Positions 1 to 6,126 of a stretch of DNA of 9,825 nucleotides are shown one piece after another. The position numbers and the translations under genes are program-made. The stretch's first letter is position 1; every line of letters starts with the position of its first letter. The stretch spans positions 1 to 9,825 of the forward strand of contig DVGY01000074.1 in the NCBI GenBank assembly GCA_018712465.1, read 5' to 3'. The DNA is from Candidatus Egerieicola pullicola. Lineage in GTDB: Bacteria; Bacillota; Clostridia; Oscillospirales; Ruminococcaceae. The notes beneath the pieces were generated by a model that worked only from the letters and a program-made list of their open reading frames with translations, made no database searches and was not told the origin of the DNA.

Positions 1-1
1 G

Positions 2-448
2 CAGGTCGGTGATTTCCGGCACACTGTCCCGGTCTTCGGATTTGGTCAGATGCGGCGGGATGGAGGCCACCACTCCGGAAAGCCATCTTCCTTCCTTTTG
101 GCTGAACAGCAGTACGCCTTGGGCGATCATCACCCGCCGGTCCATGCCGCCGTAAGCCGCTGCCTTTAAAAATCCGTTTTCTTCGTAGCCGGTGACCACC
201 AAACCGATTTGGTCAATGTGGGCGTCCAGCAACACTACCGGTTCCCCAAATTGGGGGGCACGGAACTGACCGATGACACTGCCGAATTGATCCACCTCCA
301 CAGTGGAGGGAATGCAGTACTCACCCATCAGTTTTCTGGCTGCCTTGGGCGCAGACCAGCACTGGTTGGTTTCCCAGCGGTTGATGGTTTCAGGCTGGGG
401 GCAGAGAACCTGCAGCCAATCCAGCATCTTTTGTTCTAGTTGATCCAA
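2..448 (-). CDS. M42-family metallo-aminopeptidase, N-terminal part (runs off left edge)
   Basis: The first 149 codons of a gene read leftward and continue beyond base 1. The M42 family (glutamyl aminopeptidase/FrvX/endoglucanase M-like) are cytosolic dinuclear-metal aminopeptidases that trim peptides, usually as large tetrahedral assemblies. Visible family features are LLDAHIDQIGLVVT at about residues 73-86, whose His77 should be a metal ligand; a GFLKAAAYGGMDRR stretch at about 92-105; and SIPPHL near 129-134, matching the family's 'KPPHL' segment that precedes the inserted domain. The remaining metal ligands and the catalytic Glu lie off the window. I chose the TTG start at 446-448 because an in-frame TGA (the murD stop) sits 6 nt upstream and a GGAG lies 9 nt before it; the next ATG is at codon 8 (425-427). 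It follows murD by only 6 nt, so it is probably cotranscribed. Family assignment is fairly sure; substrate is unknown. Confidence 0.82.
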   Translation of the reverse strand, partial: MDQLEQKMLDWLQVLCPQPETINRWETNQCWSAPKAARKLMGEYCIPSTVEVDQFGSVIGQFRAPQFGEPVVLLDAHIDQIGLVVTGYEENGFLKAAAYGGMDRRVMIAQGVLLFSQKEGRWLSGVVASIPPHLTKSEDRDSVPEITDL

Positions 449-454
449 TCTGTT

Positions 455-1864
455 TCACTCCAAACTGTTGACGATCTTCTTGAAATGATGGCCCCGCTGC
501 TCAAAGTTCTTGTACAAATCAAAGCTGGCGCTGGCAGGGCTAAGGGTCACCACGTCCCCGGGTACAGCGTGTTCCCGGGCGGTCTGCACCGCTTCTTCTA
601 AGGTGTTTACCGTGATGATTTCCGGATTGCCTGGGGTGTACCCCTCATAACCGGTGACGGCGGCTTCGATTTTGGGACCGGTGGCTCCCAGTAAAATCAG
701 CAGCTTCACCCGTTCCACCACATCCTTGGCCAAAGGCTCGTAGGGGATGTGCTTATCGTAGCCTCCGGCAATGACGATGAGTTTTTGGTGGAAAGCCCGC
801 AGTCCGGCAATGGTTCGGGTGGGGCTGGTGGCGATGCTGTCGTTGTAGTAACGGACTCCATCCAAGGTGCGCACCAGCTCGATCCGGTGCTCCACCCCGC
901 CGAAGGTTTTGGCAATGTGGACAATCACCTCATCGCTGACTTCGTCGCTGACGGCGGCAATGGCAGTGAGGTAGTTTTCCACATTGTGCATTCCGGGAAT
1001 CTTAATGTCCTCCATGTGCAGAATAGGGGTGGCTTGGCCCTTGTGCACCCGGCAGAGCATACCGTCTTCCTTTAAATAGCTGCCTTCATAAGGCATTTCC
1101 TTGCGGGAGAAAAAGGCCACCCGGCCACGGACCTGAGGAGCAAAGGAACGGGTGATGTCGTTGTCAAGGTTCAATACGGTTTTGGAGAAGGCGTTGGAGT
1201 GGGCAAAAATATTGGTTTTGCTCCAGGTGTACTCCTCCATGGTTTTATGTACATTGAGGTGGTTGGGAGAGAGGTTGGTCACCACCGACACATCCACCGG
1301 CTGGCGCATAGAGAGCAGCTGGAAGGAGCTGAGCTCCACCACTGCCCGATCTTCCGGCTGTACCTGCTCAATGATGGGCAGCAGGGCCTTGCCGATATTG
1401 CCTCCCAGCCATACCTTTTTGCCGCTGGCTTTCAGCATTTCAGAGATCAAAGTGGTGGTGGTGGTTTTGCCGTCGCTGCCGGTGACAGCGTAGGTCTTGC
1501 AGGGGCAGAGGTCAAAGAAACACTCCATCTCGCTGGTGACAATGACCCCCGCCTTTCGCGCCTGGGTCAGCCGGTCCATGTGGAAGTACATTCCAGGGGT
1601 GCGGAAGAGAATGTCGCAGTTTTCCTCCAGCCCGTCCAAGTAACCTTCTCCCAGTTGGAATTTGGCCCCCAGTTCCTTTAAGGCGGTGTAGTTTTCCCCA
1701 ATCTGTTCCGGATTGGAGCGGTCCACTACTGTGACGTCAATCCCCTTTTGTAAAAATAACTTAATCAGGTCGAAGTGGCTGACCCCCATGCCAACCACCC
1801 AAACCCGCTTGGTTTTCAGCATTTCAAAAAATTGTGCCGCTTTGGTGTTCATAACCTTTCCCAT
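455..1864 (-). CDS. murD: UDP-N-acetylmuramoyl-L-alanine--D-glutamate ligase (MurD)
   Basis: Cytosolic Mur ligase that adds D-glutamate to UDP-MurNAc-L-Ala using ATP, the second amino-acid step of peptidoglycan precursor synthesis. The 469 residues fit the family. There is an N-terminal Rossmann-type segment (VWVVGMGVSHFD, about 21-32); the Mur ATP loop GSDGKTTTTT (129-138); VELSSFQL (176-183); NLSPNHLNVH (197-206); K216 in EYTWSK as the probable carbamylated lysine; HNVENYLTA (293-301); GVEHRIE (323-329); and a C-terminal LSPASASFDLYKNFEQRG (441-458) typical of MurD. The motif NDSIATSPTRT (341-351) has Ile where the E. coli enzyme has Lys (NDSKAT). The start is ambiguous: ATG at 1864 has a purine run directly against it, while ATG at 1852 (fifth codon) has AAAGGA 11 nt upstream. 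It stands outside a dcw cluster, next to an M42 peptidase, and is driven by the divergent promoter at 1892-1920. Confidence 0.95.
   Translation of the reverse strand: MGKVMNTKAAQFFEMLKTKRVWVVGMGVSHFDLIKLFLQKGIDVTVVDRSNPEQIGENYTALKELGAKFQLGEGYLDGLEENCDILFRTPGMYFHMDRLTQARKAGVIVTSEMECFFDLCPCKTYAVTGSDGKTTTTTLISEMLKASGKKVWLGGNIGKALLPIIEQVQPEDRAVVELSSFQLLSMRQPVDVSVVTNLSPNHLNVHKTMEEYTWSKTNIFAHSNAFSKTVLNLDNDITRSFAPQVRGRVAFFSRKEMPYEGSYLKEDGMLCRVHKGQATPILHMEDIKIPGMHNVENYLTAIAAVSDEVSDEVIVHIAKTFGGVEHRIELVRTLDGVRYYNDSIATSPTRTIAGLRAFHQKLIVIAGGYDKHIPYEPLAKDVVERVKLLILLGATGPKIEAAVTGYEGYTPGNPEIITVNTLEEAVQTAREHAVPGDVVTLSPASASFDLYKNFEQRGHHFKKIVNSLE
458..461 (-). promoter_or_regulatory. Shine-Dalgarno for the M42 peptidase, inside the murD 3' end
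   Basis: On the minus strand GGAG (461-458) is followed by 9 nt and then TTG at 448. It overlaps the last sense codon of murD (GAG, 460-458). This supports the TTG start and suggests translational coupling to murD. Confidence 0.5.
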
Positions 1865-1891
1865 CCTTTCCCAAGTTTGGTCTGATACTTC

Positions 1892-1920
1892 ATTATAGTT
1901 GCATTCCTGGAAAAAAGCAA
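1892..1920 (-). promoter_or_regulatory. sigma-A-type promoter for murD
   Basis: On the minus strand, -35 TTGCTT (1920-1915), a 17-nt spacer, and a perfect -10 TATAAT (1897-1892). The -10 lies about 28 nt before the murD start region. Spacing and hexamers match the housekeeping consensus; activity is inferred. Confidence 0.7.
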
Positions 1921-1962
1921 TCCCTACCTCCTGTTTCCTGGGGAAAAATCCTGGGTTTTAGA

Positions 1963-1991
1963 TTGTATTTTTCCCTGAAATACGGTATACT
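1963..1991 (+). promoter_or_regulatory. sigma-A-type promoter for the kinase/deaminase/isomerase operon
   Basis: -35 TTGTAT (1963-1968), a 17-nt spacer, and -10 TATACT (1986-1991). Transcription would start near 1998, giving an untranslated leader of about 100 nt before the kinase ATG. The leader holds a short inverted repeat, TCCGG (2049-2053) with CCGGA (2064-2068); I see no recognisable catabolite-response element. Confidence 0.65.
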
Positions 1992-2082
1992 GAAAGATGG
2001 ATAATTGCAGGTGGAATTTTCGGAATTTTTTGGTGAAAAAGTCAAAGCTCCGGGGATTCCCTGCCGGAACAGAAATGACATT

Positions 2083-2089
2083 AAGGAGG
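2083..2089 (+). promoter_or_regulatory. Shine-Dalgarno that fixes the xylulokinase start
   Basis: AAGGAGG is followed by 7 nt and ATG at 2097. An in-frame TTG at 2091 is only 1 nt from this sequence and is therefore an unlikely initiator, so the protein should begin MLYIGIDLG. Confidence 0.8.
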
Positions 2090-2096
2090 TTTGACT

Positions 2097-3566
2097 ATGC
2101 TTTACATTGGCATCGACCTGGGCACCTCGGCGGTGAAGCTGCTTTTGATGGACGAGAAAGGCTCCATTCTCCATCAGGTCAGTCGGGATTATCCCGTAGA
2201 GTACCCCTACCCTGGCTGGAGTCAGCAAAATCCGGAGGACTGGTGGCTGCGGGTTCAGGAAGGAATCACAGTTTTGTTGAAGGACCAGGAAGCTCATAAG
2301 GTGAAAGGCATCGGAGTAGCAGGCCAGATGCACGGGCTGGTGGCACTGGACCACGCCGGTCAGGTGATTCGTCCCGCCATTTTGTGGAATGACAGCCGCA
2401 CTCAGCCTCAGACCGATTTCTTAAACCAAGACCCGGGAAAGGAGGCCCTCAGCCGTCTCACCGGCAACATTGCCTTTGCCGGATTTACCGCGCCCAAGCT
2501 GCTTTGGATGCGCCAGGAGGAACCTAACCTGTTTGCTCGGATTGCAAAGATTCTCCTGCCAAAGGACTACATCAATTACCGCCTTACCGGCGTCCTTTCC
2601 ACCGACTACTCCGACGCTTCTGGTACTTTGCTGCTGGATGTGGAAAAGGGCTGCTGGAGCCAAACCATGCTGGATCTCTGCGGCATTACCCAAGATCAGC
2701 TTCCCCCTCTGCACAAAAGCTTGGAACCCATCGGCACGGTGAAGCCGGACCTGGCCCGCCGTCTGGGCCTGCCCCGAGGGGTAACGGTTTGCGCCGGGGC
2801 GGGGGACAATGCCGCCGCTGCGGTGGGCTGCGGGGTAGTGGGTCCAGGGAAATGTAACATCAGCCTGGGCACCTCCGGCACCGTGTTTATCACCGGAGAG
2901 CAGTTTGCGGTGGATGAGAACAACGCGCTCCATTCCTTCCGCCATGCCGACGGAGGATACCATCTCATGGGCTGCATCCTCTCGGCAGCCAGCTGCAATC
3001 AATGGTGGATGGAAAATATCCTCCACACCAAGGACTACAGCGAAGAGCAGCAGTTTATCTCCAAGGAGACCCTGGGCTGCAATCCGGTGTACTTCCTCCC
3101 TTACTTGATGGGAGAGCGCAGCCCCCACAATGACGCTTTGGTGCGGGGAGCGTTCTTCGGCCTTTCCATGGATACGCCTCGGGAAGCCATGACCCAGGCG
3201 GTGCTGGAAGGAGTGGCCTTTGCCATTCGGGATTGTGTGGAAATTGCCAAAGGCCAGGGCATCCCGGTGACTTCCAGCCGGCTTTGCGGCGGGGGAGCTA
3301 AAAGTCCTCTGTGGCAAACCATTTTAGCCAATGTGCTGGGGATTCCCTTGGAGCTGCCTCAAACCGAGCAGGGACCCGGCTATGGCGGCGCCATACTGGC
3401 GGCGGTGGCCTGCGGGGAAGCGGAGGATCTCACATCTTATGCCAACCGCCTTTGTAAGGTAAAAGCCAAGATTTTGCCGGAACCCGGTTTAGTGCGGCGG
3501 TATCAGAAGCGGTATCAAGCTTGGAAACAGCTTTATCCCCGGCTGAAGGGCTGGTGCGGGGAATAA
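2097..3566 (+). CDS. xylB: Xylulokinase-type FGGY carbohydrate kinase
   Basis: ATP-dependent sugar kinase of the FGGY family, expected to phosphorylate a ketopentose such as D-xylulose in the cytosol. From the ATG it is 489 residues, close to E. coli XylB (484). Visible features: the N-terminal phosphate/acid loop IGIDLGTSAVK with Asp7; VAGQMHGLVALD (about 74-85), the XylB-type substrate segment; LWNDSRT (about 96-102); LLPKDYINYRLTG; the catalytic-base motif AGAGDNAAAA with Asp237; SLGTSGTVF; and the FGGY signatures GERSPHND (about 339-346) and RLCGGGAKSPLWQ (about 395-407). It is the first gene of an operon with a deaminase-like gene 18 nt downstream and an isomerase-family gene after that. 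The neighbouring isomerase resembles FucI/AraA rather than XylA, so the natural ketose may not be D-xylulose; family is certain, exact substrate less so. Confidence 0.88.
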   Translation: MLYIGIDLGTSAVKLLLMDEKGSILHQVSRDYPVEYPYPGWSQQNPEDWWLRVQEGITVLLKDQEAHKVKGIGVAGQMHGLVALDHAGQVIRPAILWNDSRTQPQTDFLNQDPGKEALSRLTGNIAFAGFTAPKLLWMRQEEPNLFARIAKILLPKDYINYRLTGVLSTDYSDASGTLLLDVEKGCWSQTMLDLCGITQDQLPPLHKSLEPIGTVKPDLARRLGLPRGVTVCAGAGDNAAAAVGCGVVGPGKCNISLGTSGTVFITGEQFAVDENNALHSFRHADGGYHLMGCILSAASCNQWWMENILHTKDYSEEQQFISKETLGCNPVYFLPYLMGERSPHNDALVRGAFFGLSMDTPREAMTQAVLEGVAFAIRDCVEIAKGQGIPVTSSRLCGGGAKSPLWQTILANVLGIPLELPQTEQGPGYGGAILAAVACGEAEDLTSYANRLCKVKAKILPEPGLVRRYQKRYQAWKQLYPRLKGWCGE

Positions 3567-3584
3567 AGAGAAAGGAATTCGCAG

Positions 3585-3983
3585 ATGCAGGATCTTTCGC
3601 AGCTTTATGAAATCGCCCGGCAGACCCTCCGCCCCATGGAGCTTACACAGTATGGGGAAGCGGGGCAGGTGGCCTGCGCCTTGGAAACCGCAGCCGGAAA
3701 CATTTTTACCGGCATCTGCATCGACCTGCCCTGCTCCTTGGGCTTTTGTGCCGAACAGGCAGCTATGGCGGAGATGTTGAAATCCGGCGAAACCCAAATC
3801 GTCCAGATTCTTGCCGTGGGGGAGGAGGGAAACGTTCTTCCGCCCTGCGGCCGGTGCCGGGAATTTATGGCTCAGGTGGACCGGCGCAATCTGGATGCTC
3901 TGGCGGCGGTGAGCTGCTTTCAGGCAGTGCCGTTAAAAGAACTGCTGCCCAAGCGGTGGGACGAAGAATCGTTTGAGAAATAA
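3585..3983 (+). CDS. Cytidine/blasticidin-S deaminase-fold protein, substrate uncertain
   Basis: A 132-residue zinc hydrolase of the cytidine deaminase fold. The zinc site is intact: CAE with Cys55 and the proton-shuttling Glu57, and PPCGRCRE with Cys88 and Cys91. Compared with B. subtilis-type Cdd, the ribose-binding segment GxNxEN is replaced by GICIDLP (about 43-49), so the Asn and Glu that bind the ribose are Cys45 and Asp47 here, and the Arg after CAE is Gln58. The aromatic residue near the base in the N-terminal 'PYSxFxVGAAL' region also appears lost (QYGEAGQVACAL). It therefore probably deaminates something other than plain cytidine. The C-terminal KELLP stretch matches the family. AAAGGA at 3571-3576 lies 8 nt before the ATG. 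It sits between the kinase (18 nt) and the isomerase-family gene (34 nt), so all three are likely one transcript. Confidence 0.8.
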   Translation: MQDLSQLYEIARQTLRPMELTQYGEAGQVACALETAAGNIFTGICIDLPCSLGFCAEQAAMAEMLKSGETQIVQILAVGEEGNVLPPCGRCREFMAQVDRRNLDALAAVSCFQAVPLKELLPKRWDEESFEK

Positions 3984-4017
3984 AAAACAGATGAAACCGA
4001 ATTGAGGAGGATTTTCA

Positions 4018-5508
4018 ATGAACAGCACCAACCTTCCCCAGGTAAAGCTGGGGATCGTGGCGGTGAGCCGGGATTGCTTTCCGGTTCAGCTTTCCCAGAG
4101 CCGCCGCAGCGCCATTGTGAAGGAATGTCAGGCTTTGGGCCTGGAGGTGGCGGAGATCCCCACTGCAGTGGAAAATGAACAGGATATGCTTCAGGCGGTG
4201 GAGGAAGCCCGGAAGGCAGGCTGCAACGCCCTGACGGTGTTTTTGGGCAACTTCGGCCCGGAGACTCCCGAAACGTTGCTGGCCAAGTATTTTGACGGGC
4301 CCTGTATGTTTGTGGCGGCGGCAGAAGGAGACGGCGACTTAATCGGCGGCCGGGGAGACGCTTACTGCGGTATGCTCAACTGCTCCTATAATCTGGGACT
4401 GCGGGGCTTAACCGGTTATATCCCTTCCTATCCTGTGGGAACTGCCAAGGAAATCGCCGTCATGATGGCAGAATTTCTTCCCATTGCCCGGACGGTGCTG
4501 GGACTGAAGGATCTGAAGATTATCACCTTCGGCCCCCGCCCTCAGGATTTCTTTGCCTGCAACGCCCCCATCCAAGGACTGTATCAGTTAGGGGTGGAGA
4601 TTGAGGAAAACAGCGAGCTGGACCTGTTAGCTGCTTATCGAGCTCACGAAAAGGATCCCCGGATTCCCGGCATCTGTGAAGAGATGGCCCAGGAAATGGG
4701 AGAAGGGAACTACTACCCCGACCTCAGCGCTCGGATGGCCCAGTTTGAGCTGACTCTGTTGGATTGGGCCCAAGAGCACAAAGGCAGCCGGAAGTATGTG
4801 GCTTTCGCAGATAAGTGTTGGCCCGCTTTCCCCAAAGAATTTGGCTTCGAGCCCTGCTACGTCAACAGCCGTTTGGTCAGTCGGGGAATTCCGGTAGCCT
4901 GCGAGGTGGACATCTACGGCGCTTTGTCAGAGTACATCGGTATGTGCGTTTCCGGAGAGACGGTGACTCTGCTGGACATCAACAACAGCGTGCCTTCCTG
5001 TCTTTATCGGGAGGACATCGCCGGGAAATTTGACTATTCTCTTACCGACACCTTTATGGGCTTTCACTGCGGCAACACCCCGTCCTGTAAGCTCTGCGGC
5101 GGCGGGGCAGTGAAGTACCAGTTGATCCAGCATCGGCTGCTGGAACCGGAAGGAAGCCAGCCGGACTTTACCCGGGGCACCCTGGAGGGTGACATCGCCC
5201 CCGGCCCCATCACCTTCTACCGTCTCCAGTGCGACAGCCAGGGGCAGCTTCGCTCCTACATCGCCCAGGGCGAGGTGCTTCCGGTTCCCACCCGGTCCTT
5301 CGGGGGCATCGGCATCTTCGCTATCCCGGAGATGGGACGGTTTTACCGCCATGTGTTAATTGAAAAGCGCTATCCTCATCATGGGGCGGTGGCGTTCTCT
5401 CATTGCGGCAAGGCGCTGTTTGAGGTGTTCAAGCTGCTGGGAATCAAAGACATTGCCTATAATCAGCCTAAGTCTCTGCCGTATCCCACCGAGAATCCTT
5501 TTGGATAA
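4018..5508 (+). CDS. L-fucose/L-arabinose isomerase-family protein
   Basis: A 496-residue protein of the FucI/AraA fold, expected to interconvert an aldose and a ketose with a divalent metal (Mn2+ usually). It is shorter than E. coli FucI (591) and nearer to AraA in length. Likely metal ligands are Glu296 in ACEVDIYGAL and Asp320 in LLDINN; their spacing of 24 residues equals that of Glu337 and Asp361 in E. coli FucI. The C-terminal RYPHHGAVAFSHCG (451-464) should supply the ligand histidine (His454 or His455). Other recognisable stretches are GGRGDAYCGM (110-119), FADKCWP (263-269) and HCGNTPSC (350-357). GAGGAGG (4004-4010) lies 7 nt before the ATG. It is the third gene of the operon with the FGGY kinase, supporting an isomerase-then-kinase sugar route. 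L-fucose, D-arabinose, L-arabinose or an unusual sugar are all possible; no aldolase, transporter or regulator is in view to decide. Confidence 0.82.
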   Translation: MNSTNLPQVKLGIVAVSRDCFPVQLSQSRRSAIVKECQALGLEVAEIPTAVENEQDMLQAVEEARKAGCNALTVFLGNFGPETPETLLAKYFDGPCMFVAAAEGDGDLIGGRGDAYCGMLNCSYNLGLRGLTGYIPSYPVGTAKEIAVMMAEFLPIARTVLGLKDLKIITFGPRPQDFFACNAPIQGLYQLGVEIEENSELDLLAAYRAHEKDPRIPGICEEMAQEMGEGNYYPDLSARMAQFELTLLDWAQEHKGSRKYVAFADKCWPAFPKEFGFEPCYVNSRLVSRGIPVACEVDIYGALSEYIGMCVSGETVTLLDINNSVPSCLYREDIAGKFDYSLTDTFMGFHCGNTPSCKLCGGGAVKYQLIQHRLLEPEGSQPDFTRGTLEGDIAPGPITFYRLQCDSQGQLRSYIAQGEVLPVPTRSFGGIGIFAIPEMGRFYRHVLIEKRYPHHGAVAFSHCGKALFEVFKLLGIKDIAYNQPKSLPYPTENPFG

Positions 5509-5526
5509 GATATAACGTGTGAAATA

Positions 5527-5567
5527 GTCCCCTCGCCGGCCTGCTTGCAGCACCGGTTGGAGGGGAC
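5527..5567 (+). terminator. Hairpin terminator of the sugar operon
   Basis: GTCCCCTC (5527-5534) pairs with GAGGGGAC (5560-5567), with a further CCGG/CCGG pairing inside (5536-5539 with 5553-5556). It begins 18 nt after the isomerase stop. The following tract (GGTTTCGTTTCCC) is only moderately T-rich, so efficiency is uncertain. Confidence 0.6.
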
Positions 5568-5581
5568 GGTTTCGTTTCCCG

Positions 5582-5630
5582 GACAAAAAAGTAAAACCAC
5601 CCGGTTTGCACTGCTGCATTCGGGTGGTTT
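5582..5630 (-). terminator. Rho-independent terminator of the ferredoxin gene
   Basis: Read on the minus strand, AAACCACCCG (5630-5621) pairs perfectly with CGGGTGGTTT (5603-5594) around a 17-nt loop, followed by TTTTACTTTTTT. It begins 15 nt beyond the ferredoxin stop. A classic strong terminator facing the sugar operon. Confidence 0.8.
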
Positions 5631-5645
5631 AGGCATTGCCTTGCC

Positions 5646-5816
5646 TCACGCTTCCTGAGGAGCGCCAACAGGGCAGGTGCTAGCACAAGCGCCGCAATCC
5701 ATGCAAGCGTCTGCGTCGATTACGTACTTGCCGTCGCCTTCGCTAATCGCGCCAGCGGGACACTCTGCTGCACAAGCGCCGCAGGAGATGCAATCATCAC
5801 TGATCTGGTATGCCAT
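5646..5816 (-). CDS. Small 2[4Fe-4S] ferredoxin
   Basis: A 56-residue clostridial-type ferredoxin, a soluble low-potential electron carrier that works with enzymes such as pyruvate:ferredoxin oxidoreductase and hydrogenase in anaerobes. Two complete CxxCxxCxxxCP motifs are visible: Cys9, 12, 15, 19 followed by Pro20, and Cys38, 41, 44, 48 followed by Pro49. They are related by the usual internal duplication (CISCGACAAECP and CMDCGACASTCP). The protein is acidic, as expected, and length matches the family (about 55). GGAGGTG (5830-5824) sits 7 nt before the ATG, which clearly sets the start. It is monocistronic, with its own promoter and terminator, and convergent with the sugar operon. The specific redox partner cannot be told from here. 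Confidence 0.95.
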   Translation of the reverse strand: MAYQISDDCISCGACAAECPAGAISEGDGKYVIDADACMDCGACASTCPVGAPQEA

Positions 5817-5849
5817 CCTTTTTCACCTCCGTGAATTTTTGTTATCCCT

Positions 5850-5878
5850 ATTCTAACACAGTTAGGTTTGGTTTTCAA
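5850..5878 (-). promoter_or_regulatory. sigma-A-type promoter for the ferredoxin gene
   Basis: On the minus strand, -35 TTGAAA (5878-5873), a 17-nt spacer, and -10 TAGAAT (5855-5850). It lies about 34 nt before the ferredoxin ATG and is a good match to consensus. Confidence 0.7.
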
Positions 5879-6080
5879 CCCCTTGTTGCAGGGAACATTT
5901 TCGGCGGATTTTTTGGAAAAAGATTGCATAATCAAAAGAAATTCGGGAAAAACAACGGCTTTTTAGCGGAAAAAATCGCTGTTCGTTCCGTTCCACCGCC
6001 GGTGTTTTGCCTCTTGTTTTTTGGCCGGAATGCAAATCTGCGCATTTTTTTAAAAAAAGTAGTGGCTTTTTGGATTCGGG
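5879..6080. other. Divergent intergenic stretch between ferredoxin and tig, no gene seen
   Basis: About 200 nt, AT-rich, with runs of A and T (for example TTTTTTT followed by AAAAAAA near 6044-6058). It holds the outer parts of two divergent promoters. The only reading frames across it are low-complexity and lack a ribosome-binding site; I see no RNA gene. Confidence 0.5.
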
Positions 6081-6082
6081 TA

Positions 6083-6091
6083 TGCTATAAT
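6083..6091 (+). promoter_or_regulatory. Extended -10 promoter for tig
   Basis: TG, one base, then a perfect TATAAT (6086-6091): an extended -10 element. No good -35 hexamer is found at 16-18 nt upstream, which is common for extended -10 promoters. Transcription would start near 6098, about 29 nt before the tig ATG. Confidence 0.65.
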
Positions 6092-6126
6092 CAGTAAGAT
6101 GTAAATTTTACTGGAGGAAGTAACCT

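Noticed and set aside
1998..2090. A riboswitch in the roughly 100-nt leader of the sugar operon
   Set aside because: Only one short 5-bp inverted repeat is visible, with no conserved riboswitch core or terminator-antiterminator pair that I can recognise.
2091..2096. TTG at 2091 as the kinase start
   Set aside because: It is only 1 nt from the AAGGAGG sequence; ATG at 2097 has ideal 7-nt spacing.
2421..3317. A 298-codon minus-strand open frame across the kinase gene
   Set aside because: Antisense shadow; the plus-strand FGGY kinase is unambiguous.
5720..5935. A 71-codon minus-strand frame overlapping the ferredoxin
   Set aside because: Out of frame with the clear ferredoxin, crosses its promoter and has no recognisable motif.
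5810..6097. A 95-codon plus-strand frame between the ferredoxin and tig
   Set aside because: Low-complexity Phe-rich sequence with no ribosome site, crossing the ferredoxin promoter and the tig promoter.
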